DNA of 64,000 nt from Pocillopora verrucosa (lineage: Eukaryota; Cnidaria; Anthozoa; Scleractinia; Pocilloporidae), in the NCBI RefSeq assembly GCF_036669915.1, contig NC_089318.1, positions 23,280,725-23,344,724 of the forward strand, written 5' to 3'. Made by a program: the position numbers and the translations under genes. The notes under the pieces are model-generated. The model saw nothing but the letters and a program-made list of their open reading frames with translations. It searched no databases and was not told where the DNA came from. How positions within the stretch are numbered: the first letter of the stretch is position 1; the number at the start of each line of letters is the position of its first letter. Shown here piece after piece: positions 1 to 9,535 of this stretch.

Positions 1-814
1 CGCCAAACTTGGCTATCAAGATTTCCTTCGCCTCTTCATATTCTGGTTCTGAAACACCAAGACCTCGAATCGCTTCCAGTGCGCTGCCGTACAAGCACTG
101 CCTCAATCTCGCCATTTTTAGGTTGACTGGTTCTTTGGACTGGTCCACTAGACTTTCAAACAGCCCCCAAAACTCCTCAAATTTGGTCTTATCACCTCCA
201 TATGACGGTACTTTCAATGGCTTCAGGCGATGATTTGTGGAATGACTGGCTGGCGGGCTTTCAGGAACTCCTGCTTCTCCTTGACTGCTGTGAGCACTTT
301 GGGAAGGCGGTGGAGGCGAAGTTGGGTTGAGCGAACCCTGCAAAACGATCGGCGGACTTGGATGAGCGACGAATTCACTGTGCGAAGCAGTCGCGACAGA
401 AATTGGAGCGTGTGATTTCACGGCCTCGTGTGCCTTTTCAATAGCGGTTTGAATTTCCGATTCAAGCATTTTTCCTTCTTCCATAGCCGCCTGTTTATTC
501 GCTTCCTCTCCATTTTTCACATAAACAACACACAGTTCGTCAAGTATTTCCAGTGTGATTTCCAGAAGCGACCAAAGTTGCTCGATATCTTTCTCAATAG
601 CGTCTACGTCCTTCGGCGAATCCTTCGGCGTGATGCAAAGCTTCTCCATGTGATGGCGAATTTTTGTCATCTCGGTTTTTCGTATTCTCTTTTGTTTTTT
701 CAGATTCAAAAGCGTTTTCTCCCTTTCCAGTTTCTCTTCATCATCCTTGTTTTCGGTCTGTTCGGTTCCCGGAACATCCTCACTGCCAGTTTCTTCTACG
801 CCGGCCGGATTCAT
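1..814 (-). CDS. Gag-like polyprotein N-terminus of the LTR element, partial
   Basis: From an ATG at 814-812 the minus strand stays open to base 1, about 271 codons without a stop, and continues outside the window. Residues 1-130 are charged and predicted coiled coil (many E/K, heptad-like). A Ser/Pro-rich linker follows (around residues 140-190). Then comes the DUF1759-type gag core, recognisable by the stretches KPLKVPSYGGDKTKFEEFW and VNLKMARLRQCL. The same core occurs in the element at 12,338-12,562, but the two proteins differ at many positions, so they are separate families rather than copies of one insertion. The unbroken frame suggests a fairly young element. No protease or polymerase is visible because the window ends. 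Confidence 0.82.
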   Translation of the reverse strand, partial: MNPAGVEETGSEDVPGTEQTENKDDEEKLEREKTLLNLKKQKRIRKTEMTKIRHHMEKLCITPKDSPKDVDAIEKDIEQLWSLLEITLEILDELCVVYVKNGEEANKQAAMEEGKMLESEIQTAIEKAHEAVKSHAPISVATASHSEFVAHPSPPIVLQGSLNPTSPPPPSQSAHSSQGEAGVPESPPASHSTNHRLKPLKVPSYGGDKTKFEEFWGLFESLVDQSKEPVNLKMARLRQCLYGSALEAIRGLGVSEPEYEEAKEILIAKFG

Positions 815-911
815 CTTGAGCGGCAAAAATCACAAATAAAAATTCAAGCTTACCACAGTGCTTCCGTACGGTAAATCTCCCGGTAATTCTTCAGAACGGT
901 TTCTCGGTTAC

Positions 912-928
912 TCCCATCGTGGTCGCCA
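912..928 (-). other. Primer-binding-like site of the LTR element
   Basis: On the minus strand TGGCGACCACGATGGGA lies three bases inside the LTR end. The plus-strand element has TGGCGACTACGATGGGA at the equivalent place (11,746-11,762), one base different. Position and conservation support a tRNA primer-binding site; the matching tRNA was not identified. Confidence 0.65.
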
Positions 929-950
929 AAATGTTGTGAAGACAACAAAC

Positions 951-1002
951 GGTATTTTCCAAAAACCTGACCGCGTGGTATTTTTCAAAAACCTGACCGC
1001 GT
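951..1002. repeat. 26-bp tandem duplication inside the LTR
   Basis: Two adjacent 26-bp units (951-976 and 977-1002) differ by one base and contain AACCTGACCGCGT. This looks like a duplicated regulatory unit in the LTR. Confidence 0.8.
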
Positions 1003-1053
1003 GGGAATTACAAAAATAACAGTAACTGTCAATCAAAAAGTGTCTTTTGTCCA

Positions 1054-2720
1054 GATACAGACAGACTTCCGAAGAAAGATCACTTTAAAAATAGGGAGGA
1101 ATTCAAACAGGCCGTGAGAGAATTGACCTCGTAGGTATCAAAATCATATAAGCTCAGTCTTAAGTGTAAAAAAATGAATTATGAAACAATTACTGAAATC
1201 GGTTTTCTCATGCTATCATGAATTATCAAACCTCGTGTCTGATAAGCCTCTTTCCAATCAGGCCCTACGTTTCTTTCTTTCTTTTTTTTTCTTTGATAGG
1301 TCCTAAAGGATGTTACTACATGTAATCCGTTTATACAACGGTTACCAACGATAGAATGTCTTTTGCTTTTTGTAAATACCTTGAAGCATTTATCCTCACT
1401 AGCGTGGACTCGCATTATTTTTTTTGTCGTTCATGACGGAAGCAGTGAAAAATGCGCTATCAATGATGGGCTCGGAAAAGAGATATACAAGAAATTGAAG
1501 AATATTCTTTAGTTTTTTGTATATTTTTTTAATGGGCAATCTCAATGATTCTGGATAAGCAGACAAATGTGATATACATAACGACTGTAACTGTTTTTAC
1601 GTAGTATTAGTATTGCTCTGTTGTATGTAAGTTAAAAGTCAGTTTCCCAGACCAATCACTCAGCGTGTTAAGGTATATTCAATGGAATTTGCAGATCGCT
1701 TTCGACACTCTTGTATTCACCGTCCTACACTGCAACGGTTCTCTTAGAGTTGCAATTCAATTTTTTTTAAGATAGATCTTATTTTCAATCTGAAAAAATT
1801 GCACTTAGACGTGTAAGAATATTTTAAACATAGTAATTAATTACAATTGTCTGTAGCATTTGTTTATCAAAGATCTTCATCCAGCTTCTGTAATATTACG
1901 CAGGACAGCCCCCAGCGCTTTCGTGCGTAATATGACCGAAGCAGAGGAAGACCAAGTCACGGAAGAGATCCTATTTGATCCTGTTTATCAGTGAAGTGTT
2001 AGAGTTCAATCAATATGGCTACTGATTCATTCATTATTTAAGCTCAAGACTGTATAAAGCTTTAGGGTTTCATGATGAGTTTTGAAAACCAAGGCTAGAA
2101 CATTCATTTGCAACGGCCTTATTTTCATTTTTTTGGGTTTATTTTTGATGGCACTCAGGGATGAAATGAAATGATGTTTTTACATCTCAGTCCAGTCTTA
2201 GACTTGTGCGCTGGATGCCTCTCAGTTTTGACGTAAATACATGCAATTTCTTGTCAATTTTTTTTGCAGGGGTTCGAACGGCAGATGGCAAATTAAATTT
2301 GCCGTCTTCCGTTCGAACTCCTGCAAAAAAATTTCAAACCTAGGAAGGAATTCAAACAGGCCGTGAGAGAATTGACCTCGTAAGTATCAAAATCGTATAA
2401 GCTCAGTTTTAAGCGTCAAAAAATGAATTATGAAACAATCACTGAATTCAGTTTTCTCATGCTATCATAAATTATCAAACCTCGTGTCTGATTAGCCTCT
2501 TTCCAATTAGGCCTTAAGTGTTTTTTTTGATAGGCCCTAAAAGATGTTGCAACATGTAATCCGTTTCTACAACGGTTACCAACGATCGAATGTCTTTATC
2601 TTCACTTTCGTGGACACGCATAATTTTTTTATAGTCATTCATGGCGGAAGCAGTGCCACTGACAATCAAATAAAAAAATGAAAAACGCGCTTTCAAGGAT
2701 GGGCTCGGAAAAGAGATCTA
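1054..2720 (+). pseudogene. Broken 3' exons of the repeated unknown gene (two sub-copies)
   Basis: Two degenerate rounds of exons 5b-7 of the gene at 5,199-9,535. The first has the 3' part of exon 6 (1,054-1,133) and an exon 7 copy (about 1,376-1,500) whose acceptor reads TGTAA instead of TGCAG and whose frame is shifted after YLEAFILT. The second has a hairpin-forming exon 5b (about 1,893-1,990), an exon 6 rewritten by an inverted duplication (2,262-2,392) and a shortened exon 7 (about 2,594-2,720). None keeps a usable frame. The same damage is present in copy B, so the decay preceded the large duplication. Confidence 0.75.
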
Positions 2721-2859
2721 CCAGAAATCGAAGAATATTCTTAAGTTTTTGGTATGTTTCTTTAATGGGTAATCTAAATGATTTTGGATAAGTAGATAAA
2801 TGTGATATACATCCTTTGTCGTCAGTATTCTGTTGTCTGACTCATGAGCCAGCGAGTAG

Positions 2860-3075
2860 TCAAACACTCAAAGAAAAAGCAGGCAAACAAAAAACAGTCT
2901 TGCAGACTTAAAAGAAAAAGTACTAAGAGCACAAGTAGATTCCAAGCAAAAGATATTGAAAGAATAAAAAAAAATAAAGGCTAAAGAAACAACAGAAAAG
3001 AAATTAACATCGGTAGCAAAGAAAATGAAAGAATTATTAAAAAAAACTACAAATACAAAAAGACAGTAATGATAA
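2860..3075. repeat. A-rich tract, recurring in each repeat unit
   Basis: A lysine-codon-like A-rich stretch that recurs at about 9,840-10,260, 20,755-20,970, 27,630-28,020 and 33,760-34,250, always just upstream of the interspersed repeat. It looks like a decayed poly-A or a purine tract belonging to the unit, not coding sequence. Confidence 0.6.
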
Positions 3076-3201
3076 AATTCAAAATAAATATACGAGGAAG
3101 ACAGGATCCGAAAGTCAAGTACTGATGCATAAATTATGGTGAACGAGTAGGGCGAGACGGCTTTTATCTTTGCAGTTTTCCAACCTGCTCTGCGAATTCC
3201 T

Positions 3202-3233
3202 AAAATCTTCTTTTCGTACGAAAAGAAGATTTT
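3202..3233. repeat. Perfect 32-bp palindrome
   Basis: The arm AAAATCTTCTTTTCGT is followed at once by its reverse complement, with no loop. Imperfect symmetry extends outward to CGAATTC/GGATTCG. The identical palindrome is at 21,100-21,131 in copy B. The related unit near 34,380 lacks it. Confidence 0.9.
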
Positions 3234-3339
3234 ACGGATTCGCGGAACATGTAAACTACCGTTATAGAACTACTATAAAATGTACAAAATGTTTGTACCT
3301 GTACTGAAAACGTTGTAACCTTTAATTCTAAGCCTTACT

Positions 3340-4160
3340 TAATAAAATGTAAATAGTACTGAGTCTATTGAGTCTCTCCTGTGAGCTTCTTACGAGCGTT
3401 TGATGTCCTCGTGCAATATTGCCTCACTTCCTTATCAAGTGTGGCCCCAAGGCATTTATGGAGGCAGGCAAATTTCAGTTGTTAACCCGTTTTGAGTTTC
3501 CTTCTTGCGCGTCGATCAAATCGAAGCTTCAACATCCTCCCCGAGACAAACCCTCAGGGAGTTGAACTTTTGAAGATTGGTTTGGACAAATCCCCTCCCC
3601 CACCCCACGCTGCAGAATTGCTAAGCCTTGCTTAATAAAAAGATAGCTGAGTCTATTGAGTCTCTCCTTTAAGCTTTATACGAGTTTTTGATGTCCTTGT
3701 ACAATATTCCCTCACTTCGTGATCGAGCCGGGCCCTAAGGCGTGTATGAAGACAGGCAAATCTCAATTGTTCTCCCGTTTTGAGTTGTCCATCTTCAACA
3801 TCCTCCCCCGGACAAACCTTTAGGCACCCTCGCTTTTGATGATTGGTTTTTTCATATCTCTCCACTCCCCCCCCCCCCTTCTAGAGGAAAAAAATTGTTG
3901 AAATGCCCCACCCAACTTTTTCGTAGAAGGCAAAATCGACGACCGTGACTATCTACTCGTCGACTAAACCGCTGCTTGACACTCCGGTTCAAATTCCCCA
4001 CCCCAGCCAGGCAAAGGTTCAAATTCCCTAGTCCCTGGGCACAGACGATGGTCAAATGCCAGTGGCTTTCCCCTGAGATGTTGGGATGGGAGATTGTCTT
4101 TAACTGTTTTTAACTCTGTGCGCGCACATGATTTTCGATAAAACTTAAAGCAAATCACCT
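3340..4160. repeat. Interspersed repeat, two tandem copies
   Basis: Copies start at CTAAGCCTTACTTAATAAAA or a close variant, followed by TGAGTCTATTGAGTCTCTCC and a C-rich middle. Other copies start at about 10,313, 21,225, 21,518, 28,103 and 34,469, giving seven in the window. No terminal repeats or coding capacity are visible, so it may be a short non-autonomous element or simply part of the amplified unit. Confidence 0.65.
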
Positions 4161-5198
4161 CGTTACCCCGCTAAGAATATCAGCCAGGCTTCCATTTTGG
4201 TCTTGACCTCTTTACAATTATTGATGAATAAGATGAAATTCTAATTCAGGAAACACAAAACTTTCCACTCATCTTATTACCCAATTATTGGTTACATTTC
4301 GAATATTTATTATCGCTGGAAAAGGACACGTCATCACCATTTGTTACGACAGCGTGACGAGACTAATTGAAACAAATTCTTTTTCTTCGCTTCTCTGAGC
4401 ATTACAGCTTTATTGTCGTAAAAAGAAAATCGCATCAGAAATCTGCTTTTGGCGTTTCGATTGATGGAGGTATGTGGGGAATGCTTGTTTCTTCTGGTCG
4501 TCAGAATTTCCTCTAGAATGAATCAATATGATTTCAGATGTTTTGTCGCGTTAGTTTCCCGACGCAGTTAAGATAGGTTCGCCATTTAAAGTTTATTGAA
4601 AAATTCGTGTTTGTTTGTGTTTCCTTTTTATTTTATGGAAACGTTTGGAGAAAACTCTTTTTAGGGACTCCTTTTGAAAAACTCGCAGTCAAAAACTTGA
4701 ACATGCTAGGAGACCCGGTAACAGATTTACCAGCACGCAATTGTGTTTTACGCTCTGAAAATAGTTGGCACTTTGTATTTGGCGTTAATTCCGAAACTTC
4801 GAATGATTGGTTTAGGTTTTAACAGACATAAGTTTAAGGTCGTGATTCCAACAATGATTTCACAGCTTTCTTGAGTCAAATGTGCACTCAGTCAGAAAAA
4901 AGATCAACCGTATTTACTAAGCCGTTTGGTTGGAGAAGGGCGTTGTCTACTCTAGGAGTGCATTACCTTTTAAACGGGTTTGAACGAGTCTCGTAACTGC
5001 ACTAATTTCTCTGAAATCTTTTGGTTCTAAAAAAAAGAGAGGAAAAAAATAAACAAGCGCACAGCTTCATAAGATTATTGGTTGCACATACCTAATAATT
5101 ATTGACTCTAAGCCTGGAGAGGCTAGAGATTCCACCCTGCTCGGAACTGCACTCCGACATCATGCAATCGTTATTGTAAGCATCTCACTTATTCGCAG

Positions 5199-8100
5199 CC
5201 TTCAGGGGATAATGCCTCGGCAGTCTCGGTCAAGTCCTGTGCATTAGCATTGTGTCCGACGGATAATCCGGAACGAAGGAATAGTCAAAGACTTTCTACC
5301 GAAGAATATGCCAGTAAAGAGCCCAGAAAAGCATCCATTGAGGTAGGACTGTAGCAGAAGGCAATGGTTTATCTTGATATTATAATAACCTTGTGAGACG
5401 TTTGAACCTCAATACGAGACCATTATGTTGTTTTCTTGAATCTTTTTAGGAGTTAATTCCGTTTACGGGACCGGAACAGTGGCTCGTAAACCATCCTATA
5501 TTGATGTTAAGGAGATTTAATTTATGAAGATGTGCTTTTTTCTCTAGCGTTTTGCCGCCGCGGACGATTGCCTCGATACAGTTGACAACTCGGCAGAGCC
5601 TCGTCCCTGTTCAACAGAAGAGGTCTGTAATAAGCTGTATCCAATCGAAACAGTTTTTATGCGTAATAATCTATTGAAATCAATCTGTAAAACGTAAACC
5701 ATCTTACATTGATGTTAAGGAAATTTAATTTATGTAGATATTCTTTTTTTTTCTAGCATTTTGCCGCCGCAGACGATAGCCTCGATACAGTTGAAAACTC
5801 GGCAGAGCCTCGTCCCTGTTCACCAGAAGAGGTCTGTAATAAGCTGTATCTAATCGAAACAGTTTTTATGCGTAATAATCTATTGAAATCAATCTGCATT
5901 TATGACTGTTAGTCTAAACCGGGTATCTGAAGCACGTGAATGCAGCACATGTTATAATTAACTACCAAAGCAATGGTATCTACCAAAGAGATAAAAAGAG
6001 CCTTAGAGATTTCTATAAACCCGTGCAAAGATTCTGCGGACGAAATATTACAACAGGAAACTTTATTTTCTTCAGCAAATATCATATGAAGATATGTTGT
6101 GGGCGTGGCTGCTTCTAGTCTTGTAGGTATAACTGATTCTCCTCTGGCGAATCTGCAGCTCAGTTTGACATTTTTTTGTTATTCCCTAGAAGAAGGACAG
6201 TCCTGCAAAACAGGACAATGTGGTGAACAACTTTCCTGATGCTGAGCCAAGCACATCCTTTGGTATGGCAATGTTCTCCAACCTCGCGGCGTGGAGAGTG
6301 AAGGATGAAACATCAGAGGACGACAAAAGTTCTGAGGTAAGATATACATTACCTCACACAGCCCAACACCTTACATATTCCTCCTCTAGAAGTGAAAGGA
6401 TGAGACCCTACACGTTTACTCTCAGGCTAAATATACTCACGAGGATTCAGTAATCGCTTCTAGAGACGCACCAGAAAAGGCTGAGCGCGCTTAGCCCTCT
6501 ATCGATCTTGTATAAATAAATGCCACTGTGTCAATATTCTCTCGTAAGCTAAGGTGATGGAATAAAATAATTGTAACTTGGAAAGTACGAGGGTTAATGA
6601 CCTAAATAGCAATCGTTTATAATAAAGAACAAAGTTTCGGAGTTAGAAATTCGGCAGGCACCCTTTAATTTCAAAAGTTTTTATCCCAGCCTGAGTACAG
6701 CCTCCTTTACATTAAGCATCGTAAACATGCTTTGAAATACTTCATCGAAACATCCTCCGTCAAAAACATTAACACTTGCAACATTTACTGTTGTGCATCA
6801 GGGACAATCAGATGAGGATTGCGCCAAGCAACAAAGCAACAGAAAATATCCGCTGTCTTTTCTAGACAAAAACGCTGTGGAACCGTTGGAAATTGGGCCT
6901 TGTAAGTCCTAAAAGTAGGGAAAGTGATGCACACAACAAGGTTTTACACCTTATGAAAGTCACAAACACTAGTAAATAGCCTATTACGGTCATCATGTGT
7001 TTTTTAAAGGATTGGATTCGATTTCAAGGCGGTAAAGGGGTTATCTTAGCAGGGCGGGCAAAGCGAAGCTAAGTGAGGCAAGGCTATAACAACTTACATA
7101 TACGTCAAAAATCAATATAAGTCATAAAATACATCCTTTGTTGCATGGTGTAGCCACCTCCAATGTCATTATGTGGAGGTTTCGTTCTACTGGTCATCTT
7201 TACACCTCGTGTATCGTTCATGATGAGTAACCTCGTCCTTTGTCCTTTTTCTTTATCTAAATATTCAAAGTAACTTATTTACATATCTTATACATATTTT
7301 CCCCCAATATTTTTAGCCCGGAAAGGAAAGTGGCCGACATATAAATGTGGAAGCTCAAACCTGGACGGAGGAAGTCGTAAGTTTTATATAAAGCTAATAA
7401 GAAGAACTGATGTGTTTGTTATTTGCTGTTAGTTTAACCGGAGTCAATTGGTCGGAAGCCTTATTGGTTGTTTTAAGTGTTTTCCTGCATCTGATTGGTT
7501 AAAACAGTGTGGCGAGTTTCCCTGACCAATCACACAGCGTTGTATATTCAATGGAATTTGCAGATCACTTTCTCTTGTTCTATATTCACCGAGCTAGATC
7601 TTTTTTTTTAAATTTGAAAACGATTGCAATTAGACGTGTGAAAATATTTTAAACTTGGCGATTAATTACAACAGTATGTAGCATTTGTTTGGTTTCATTT
7701 AAGCTACTTTCCGTTAAGAAAACATACCTATTTTTTGAATTGGGGTTCTCCACAGATGTGTAGTTAACATTCTTTATTCTTGTCAAAAATGTTAAAATTT
7801 AAGATCTCAAATAGGACTGTAACAAGTTTTATTGATATGTTAAAGAGAGAAAACAAAACTAAAAGCTATTCTTGATTTAAGCATTTAAAAACAAGGAGCC
7901 ATTCGCAACACCGGTGACCACATCTGCGCAGGAAAGCCCCGGCTGTGATAACGCACAGGATGACCAAGTCACGGAAGAGATCCTATTTGACAGGGAGGTT
8001 CCAGAGTCCAATCAATATGAAGACGCCTTATATCGTCTGGGTACTGATTCATTTATCATTTAAGCTCATGACTGTATAAAGCTTTAGGGTTTCATACTGA

Positions 8101-9535
8101 TTTTTAAAACCAAGGCCAGAATATTTATTTGCAACTGCCTTATTTTGGCTTTTTTGGTTTATTTTTGATGGCACTCCAGGATGAAATGAAATGATGCTAT
8201 CACACGTCAGTAAGGTCTTAGACATGTGCGCTGTATACCTCTCAGTTTTGATGTAAATACGTGTAATTTCTTTTCTTTTTTTTTGTAGGGGTTAAAACGG
8301 ACGATGGCAAAGATATCATCTTTATAGATACAAATAAACTTCCGAAGAAAGAACATTTCAAAAATAAGAAGGAATTCAAACAGGCCGTGAGAGAATTCAT
8401 CTCGTAAGTATCAAAATCATATAAGCTCAGTCTTAAGCGCAAGAAAATGTATAGTGAAACAATTACTGAATTCGGATTTCTCGTGCTATCATGAATTATC
8501 AAATCTCGTGTCCGATTAGCCTCTTTCCAACCGGCTCTATGTTGCATCGTGTAATATGTTTGCACAACGGTTACCAACAATAGAATGTCTTTTTTTTTGC
8601 AGATACCTTGAAGCTTTTATCCTCACGTACGTGGACACGCATCACTTTTTGATTGTCGTTCATGGCGGCAGTGAAAAATGCACCATCAAGGATGAGCTGA
8701 GAACAAAAGTTTATCAAAAACTAAAGACCGGGTAATCCAAATGATTTTGATAAGCAAGCAAACATGATATAGATTCTTTGACGTCAGGATTCTGTTTTCT
8801 CACTCAGGAGTCAGTGAGAAGTCAAACAATCGAAGATAAATTCCATATCTACTCGCACCTATGTATTATTCTCTATTTCTTTTCCTTTTCAGTTTCCTGG
8901 ATCGCTTGTCTAAATGTATCATCTTCAAACCACAAAGGAAACTGAAGGCACTTGGTCTTCTCCTCCGTCCATTTCTCAAGTGAGTGTAAATATTTGTTGT
9001 ATCCGTTTTGAAAAAAATTTAGACAAAGAAGGATTTGACAAGCAAAAAACATTTATTTCATATGCAAAGTTATTCAGAGACGAAATAATACAATTAGTAA
9101 TGTTAGCAGGATTTAATGGAATCTAGTTCGGTCTGTAATAATACGAGTGATAACAAAATTGGACGAACGCGATGAGTACGGTTATGAGTACGGTTACTTA
9201 CAACCGAATTGGACGACACGAAGTCTTACTATCAATTAATCATAACAGTGACAATTTCTGAGAGAAGAAGAAAAACCTAGAAATGAAAGAAGGGAAAATT
9301 TGCATTAATCGACCGACAAAGGAGGAGTAAATTGTTTAATGTCGCTCTTGAATTAAACTACAAAATTGGAAGGTGATTGGCTGATTGAAACCTCCCTCCT
9401 GCTCAGCGCTTAACAATTAAGCTCTCCTGTCCTCTCCTGATCTTACTCTGAAATTTGTTGAATGTTTTTGCAGTAGAGAAATGAGGCAAAGGATTGCTAT
9501 GACAACGTCCAAAAGGTACCTTCATGATATCCAAG
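5199..9535 (+). CDS. Unrecognised multi-exon gene, copy A
   Basis: I do not recognise this family. Exons with AG/GT borders are: 1 (5,199-5,342), 2 (5,548-5,622), 2' (5,757-5,831), 3 (6,190-6,336), 4 (6,802-6,901), 5 (7,317-7,376), 5b (7,932-8,040), 6 (8,289-8,403), 7 (8,603-8,731), 8 (8,893-8,979) and 9 (9,474-9,535). Phases fit along the chain 1-2-2'-3-5-5b-6-7-8-9. The N-terminal part is acidic, Ser/Pro/Glu-rich and probably disordered. Exons 6-9 encode a compact segment with the strand-like core HFLIVVHGGSEKC and then basic helices ending TTSKRYLHDIQ. No signal peptide or membrane span is seen. The true 5' end and anything after exon 9 (donor at 9,536) are not located. Copy B keeps every splice site. 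Exon structure is seen directly; expression is inferred. Confidence 0.72.
5548..5831 (+). repeat. Tandemly duplicated exon pair (2 and 2')
   Basis: Two 75-nt, phase-0 exons about 135 bp apart encode near-identical 25-residue segments sharing FAAADD and SAEPRPCS. Flanking intron sequence (upstream TTAATTTATG, downstream GTCTGTAATAAGCTGTAT) is duplicated too, so a 200-bp block was copied. Copy B has the same pair (23,315-23,389 and 23,524-23,598). Confidence 0.85.

Larger units (their letters stand above)
1..1053 (-). mobile_element. 5' end of a BEL/Pao-like LTR retrotransposon, running off the window
   Basis: Read on the minus strand this holds an LTR fragment (932-1053), a primer-binding-like site (912-928) and the start of a gag-like frame (814 to 1). 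The junction at about 1053/1054 is sharp. From 1054 the sequence matches copy B from 18,929, while 1-1053 has no counterpart there. It therefore inserted into, or recombined with, a copy of exon 6 of the local repeated gene. The LTR begins at 932 with a short palindrome (TGTTGTGAAGACAACA) and is only about 120 bp, so it is probably truncated. Family assignment rests on gag similarity to the element at 11,660-15,465. Confidence 0.8.
2721..5198. other. Non-coding repeat-rich stretch
   Basis: No convincing gene. It holds an A-rich tract (2,860-3,075), a 32-bp perfect palindrome (3,202-3,233), two copies of an interspersed repeat (3,340-3,610 and 3,620-4,160) and about 1 kb of AT-rich sequence up to exon 1 of the gene starting at 5,199. 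Open frames here are short and unlike any protein. Confidence 0.6.

Noticed and set aside
428-874. 148-codon plus-strand open frame
   Set aside because: It is antisense to the gag frame of the LTR element, which has recognisable family motifs on the minus strand.
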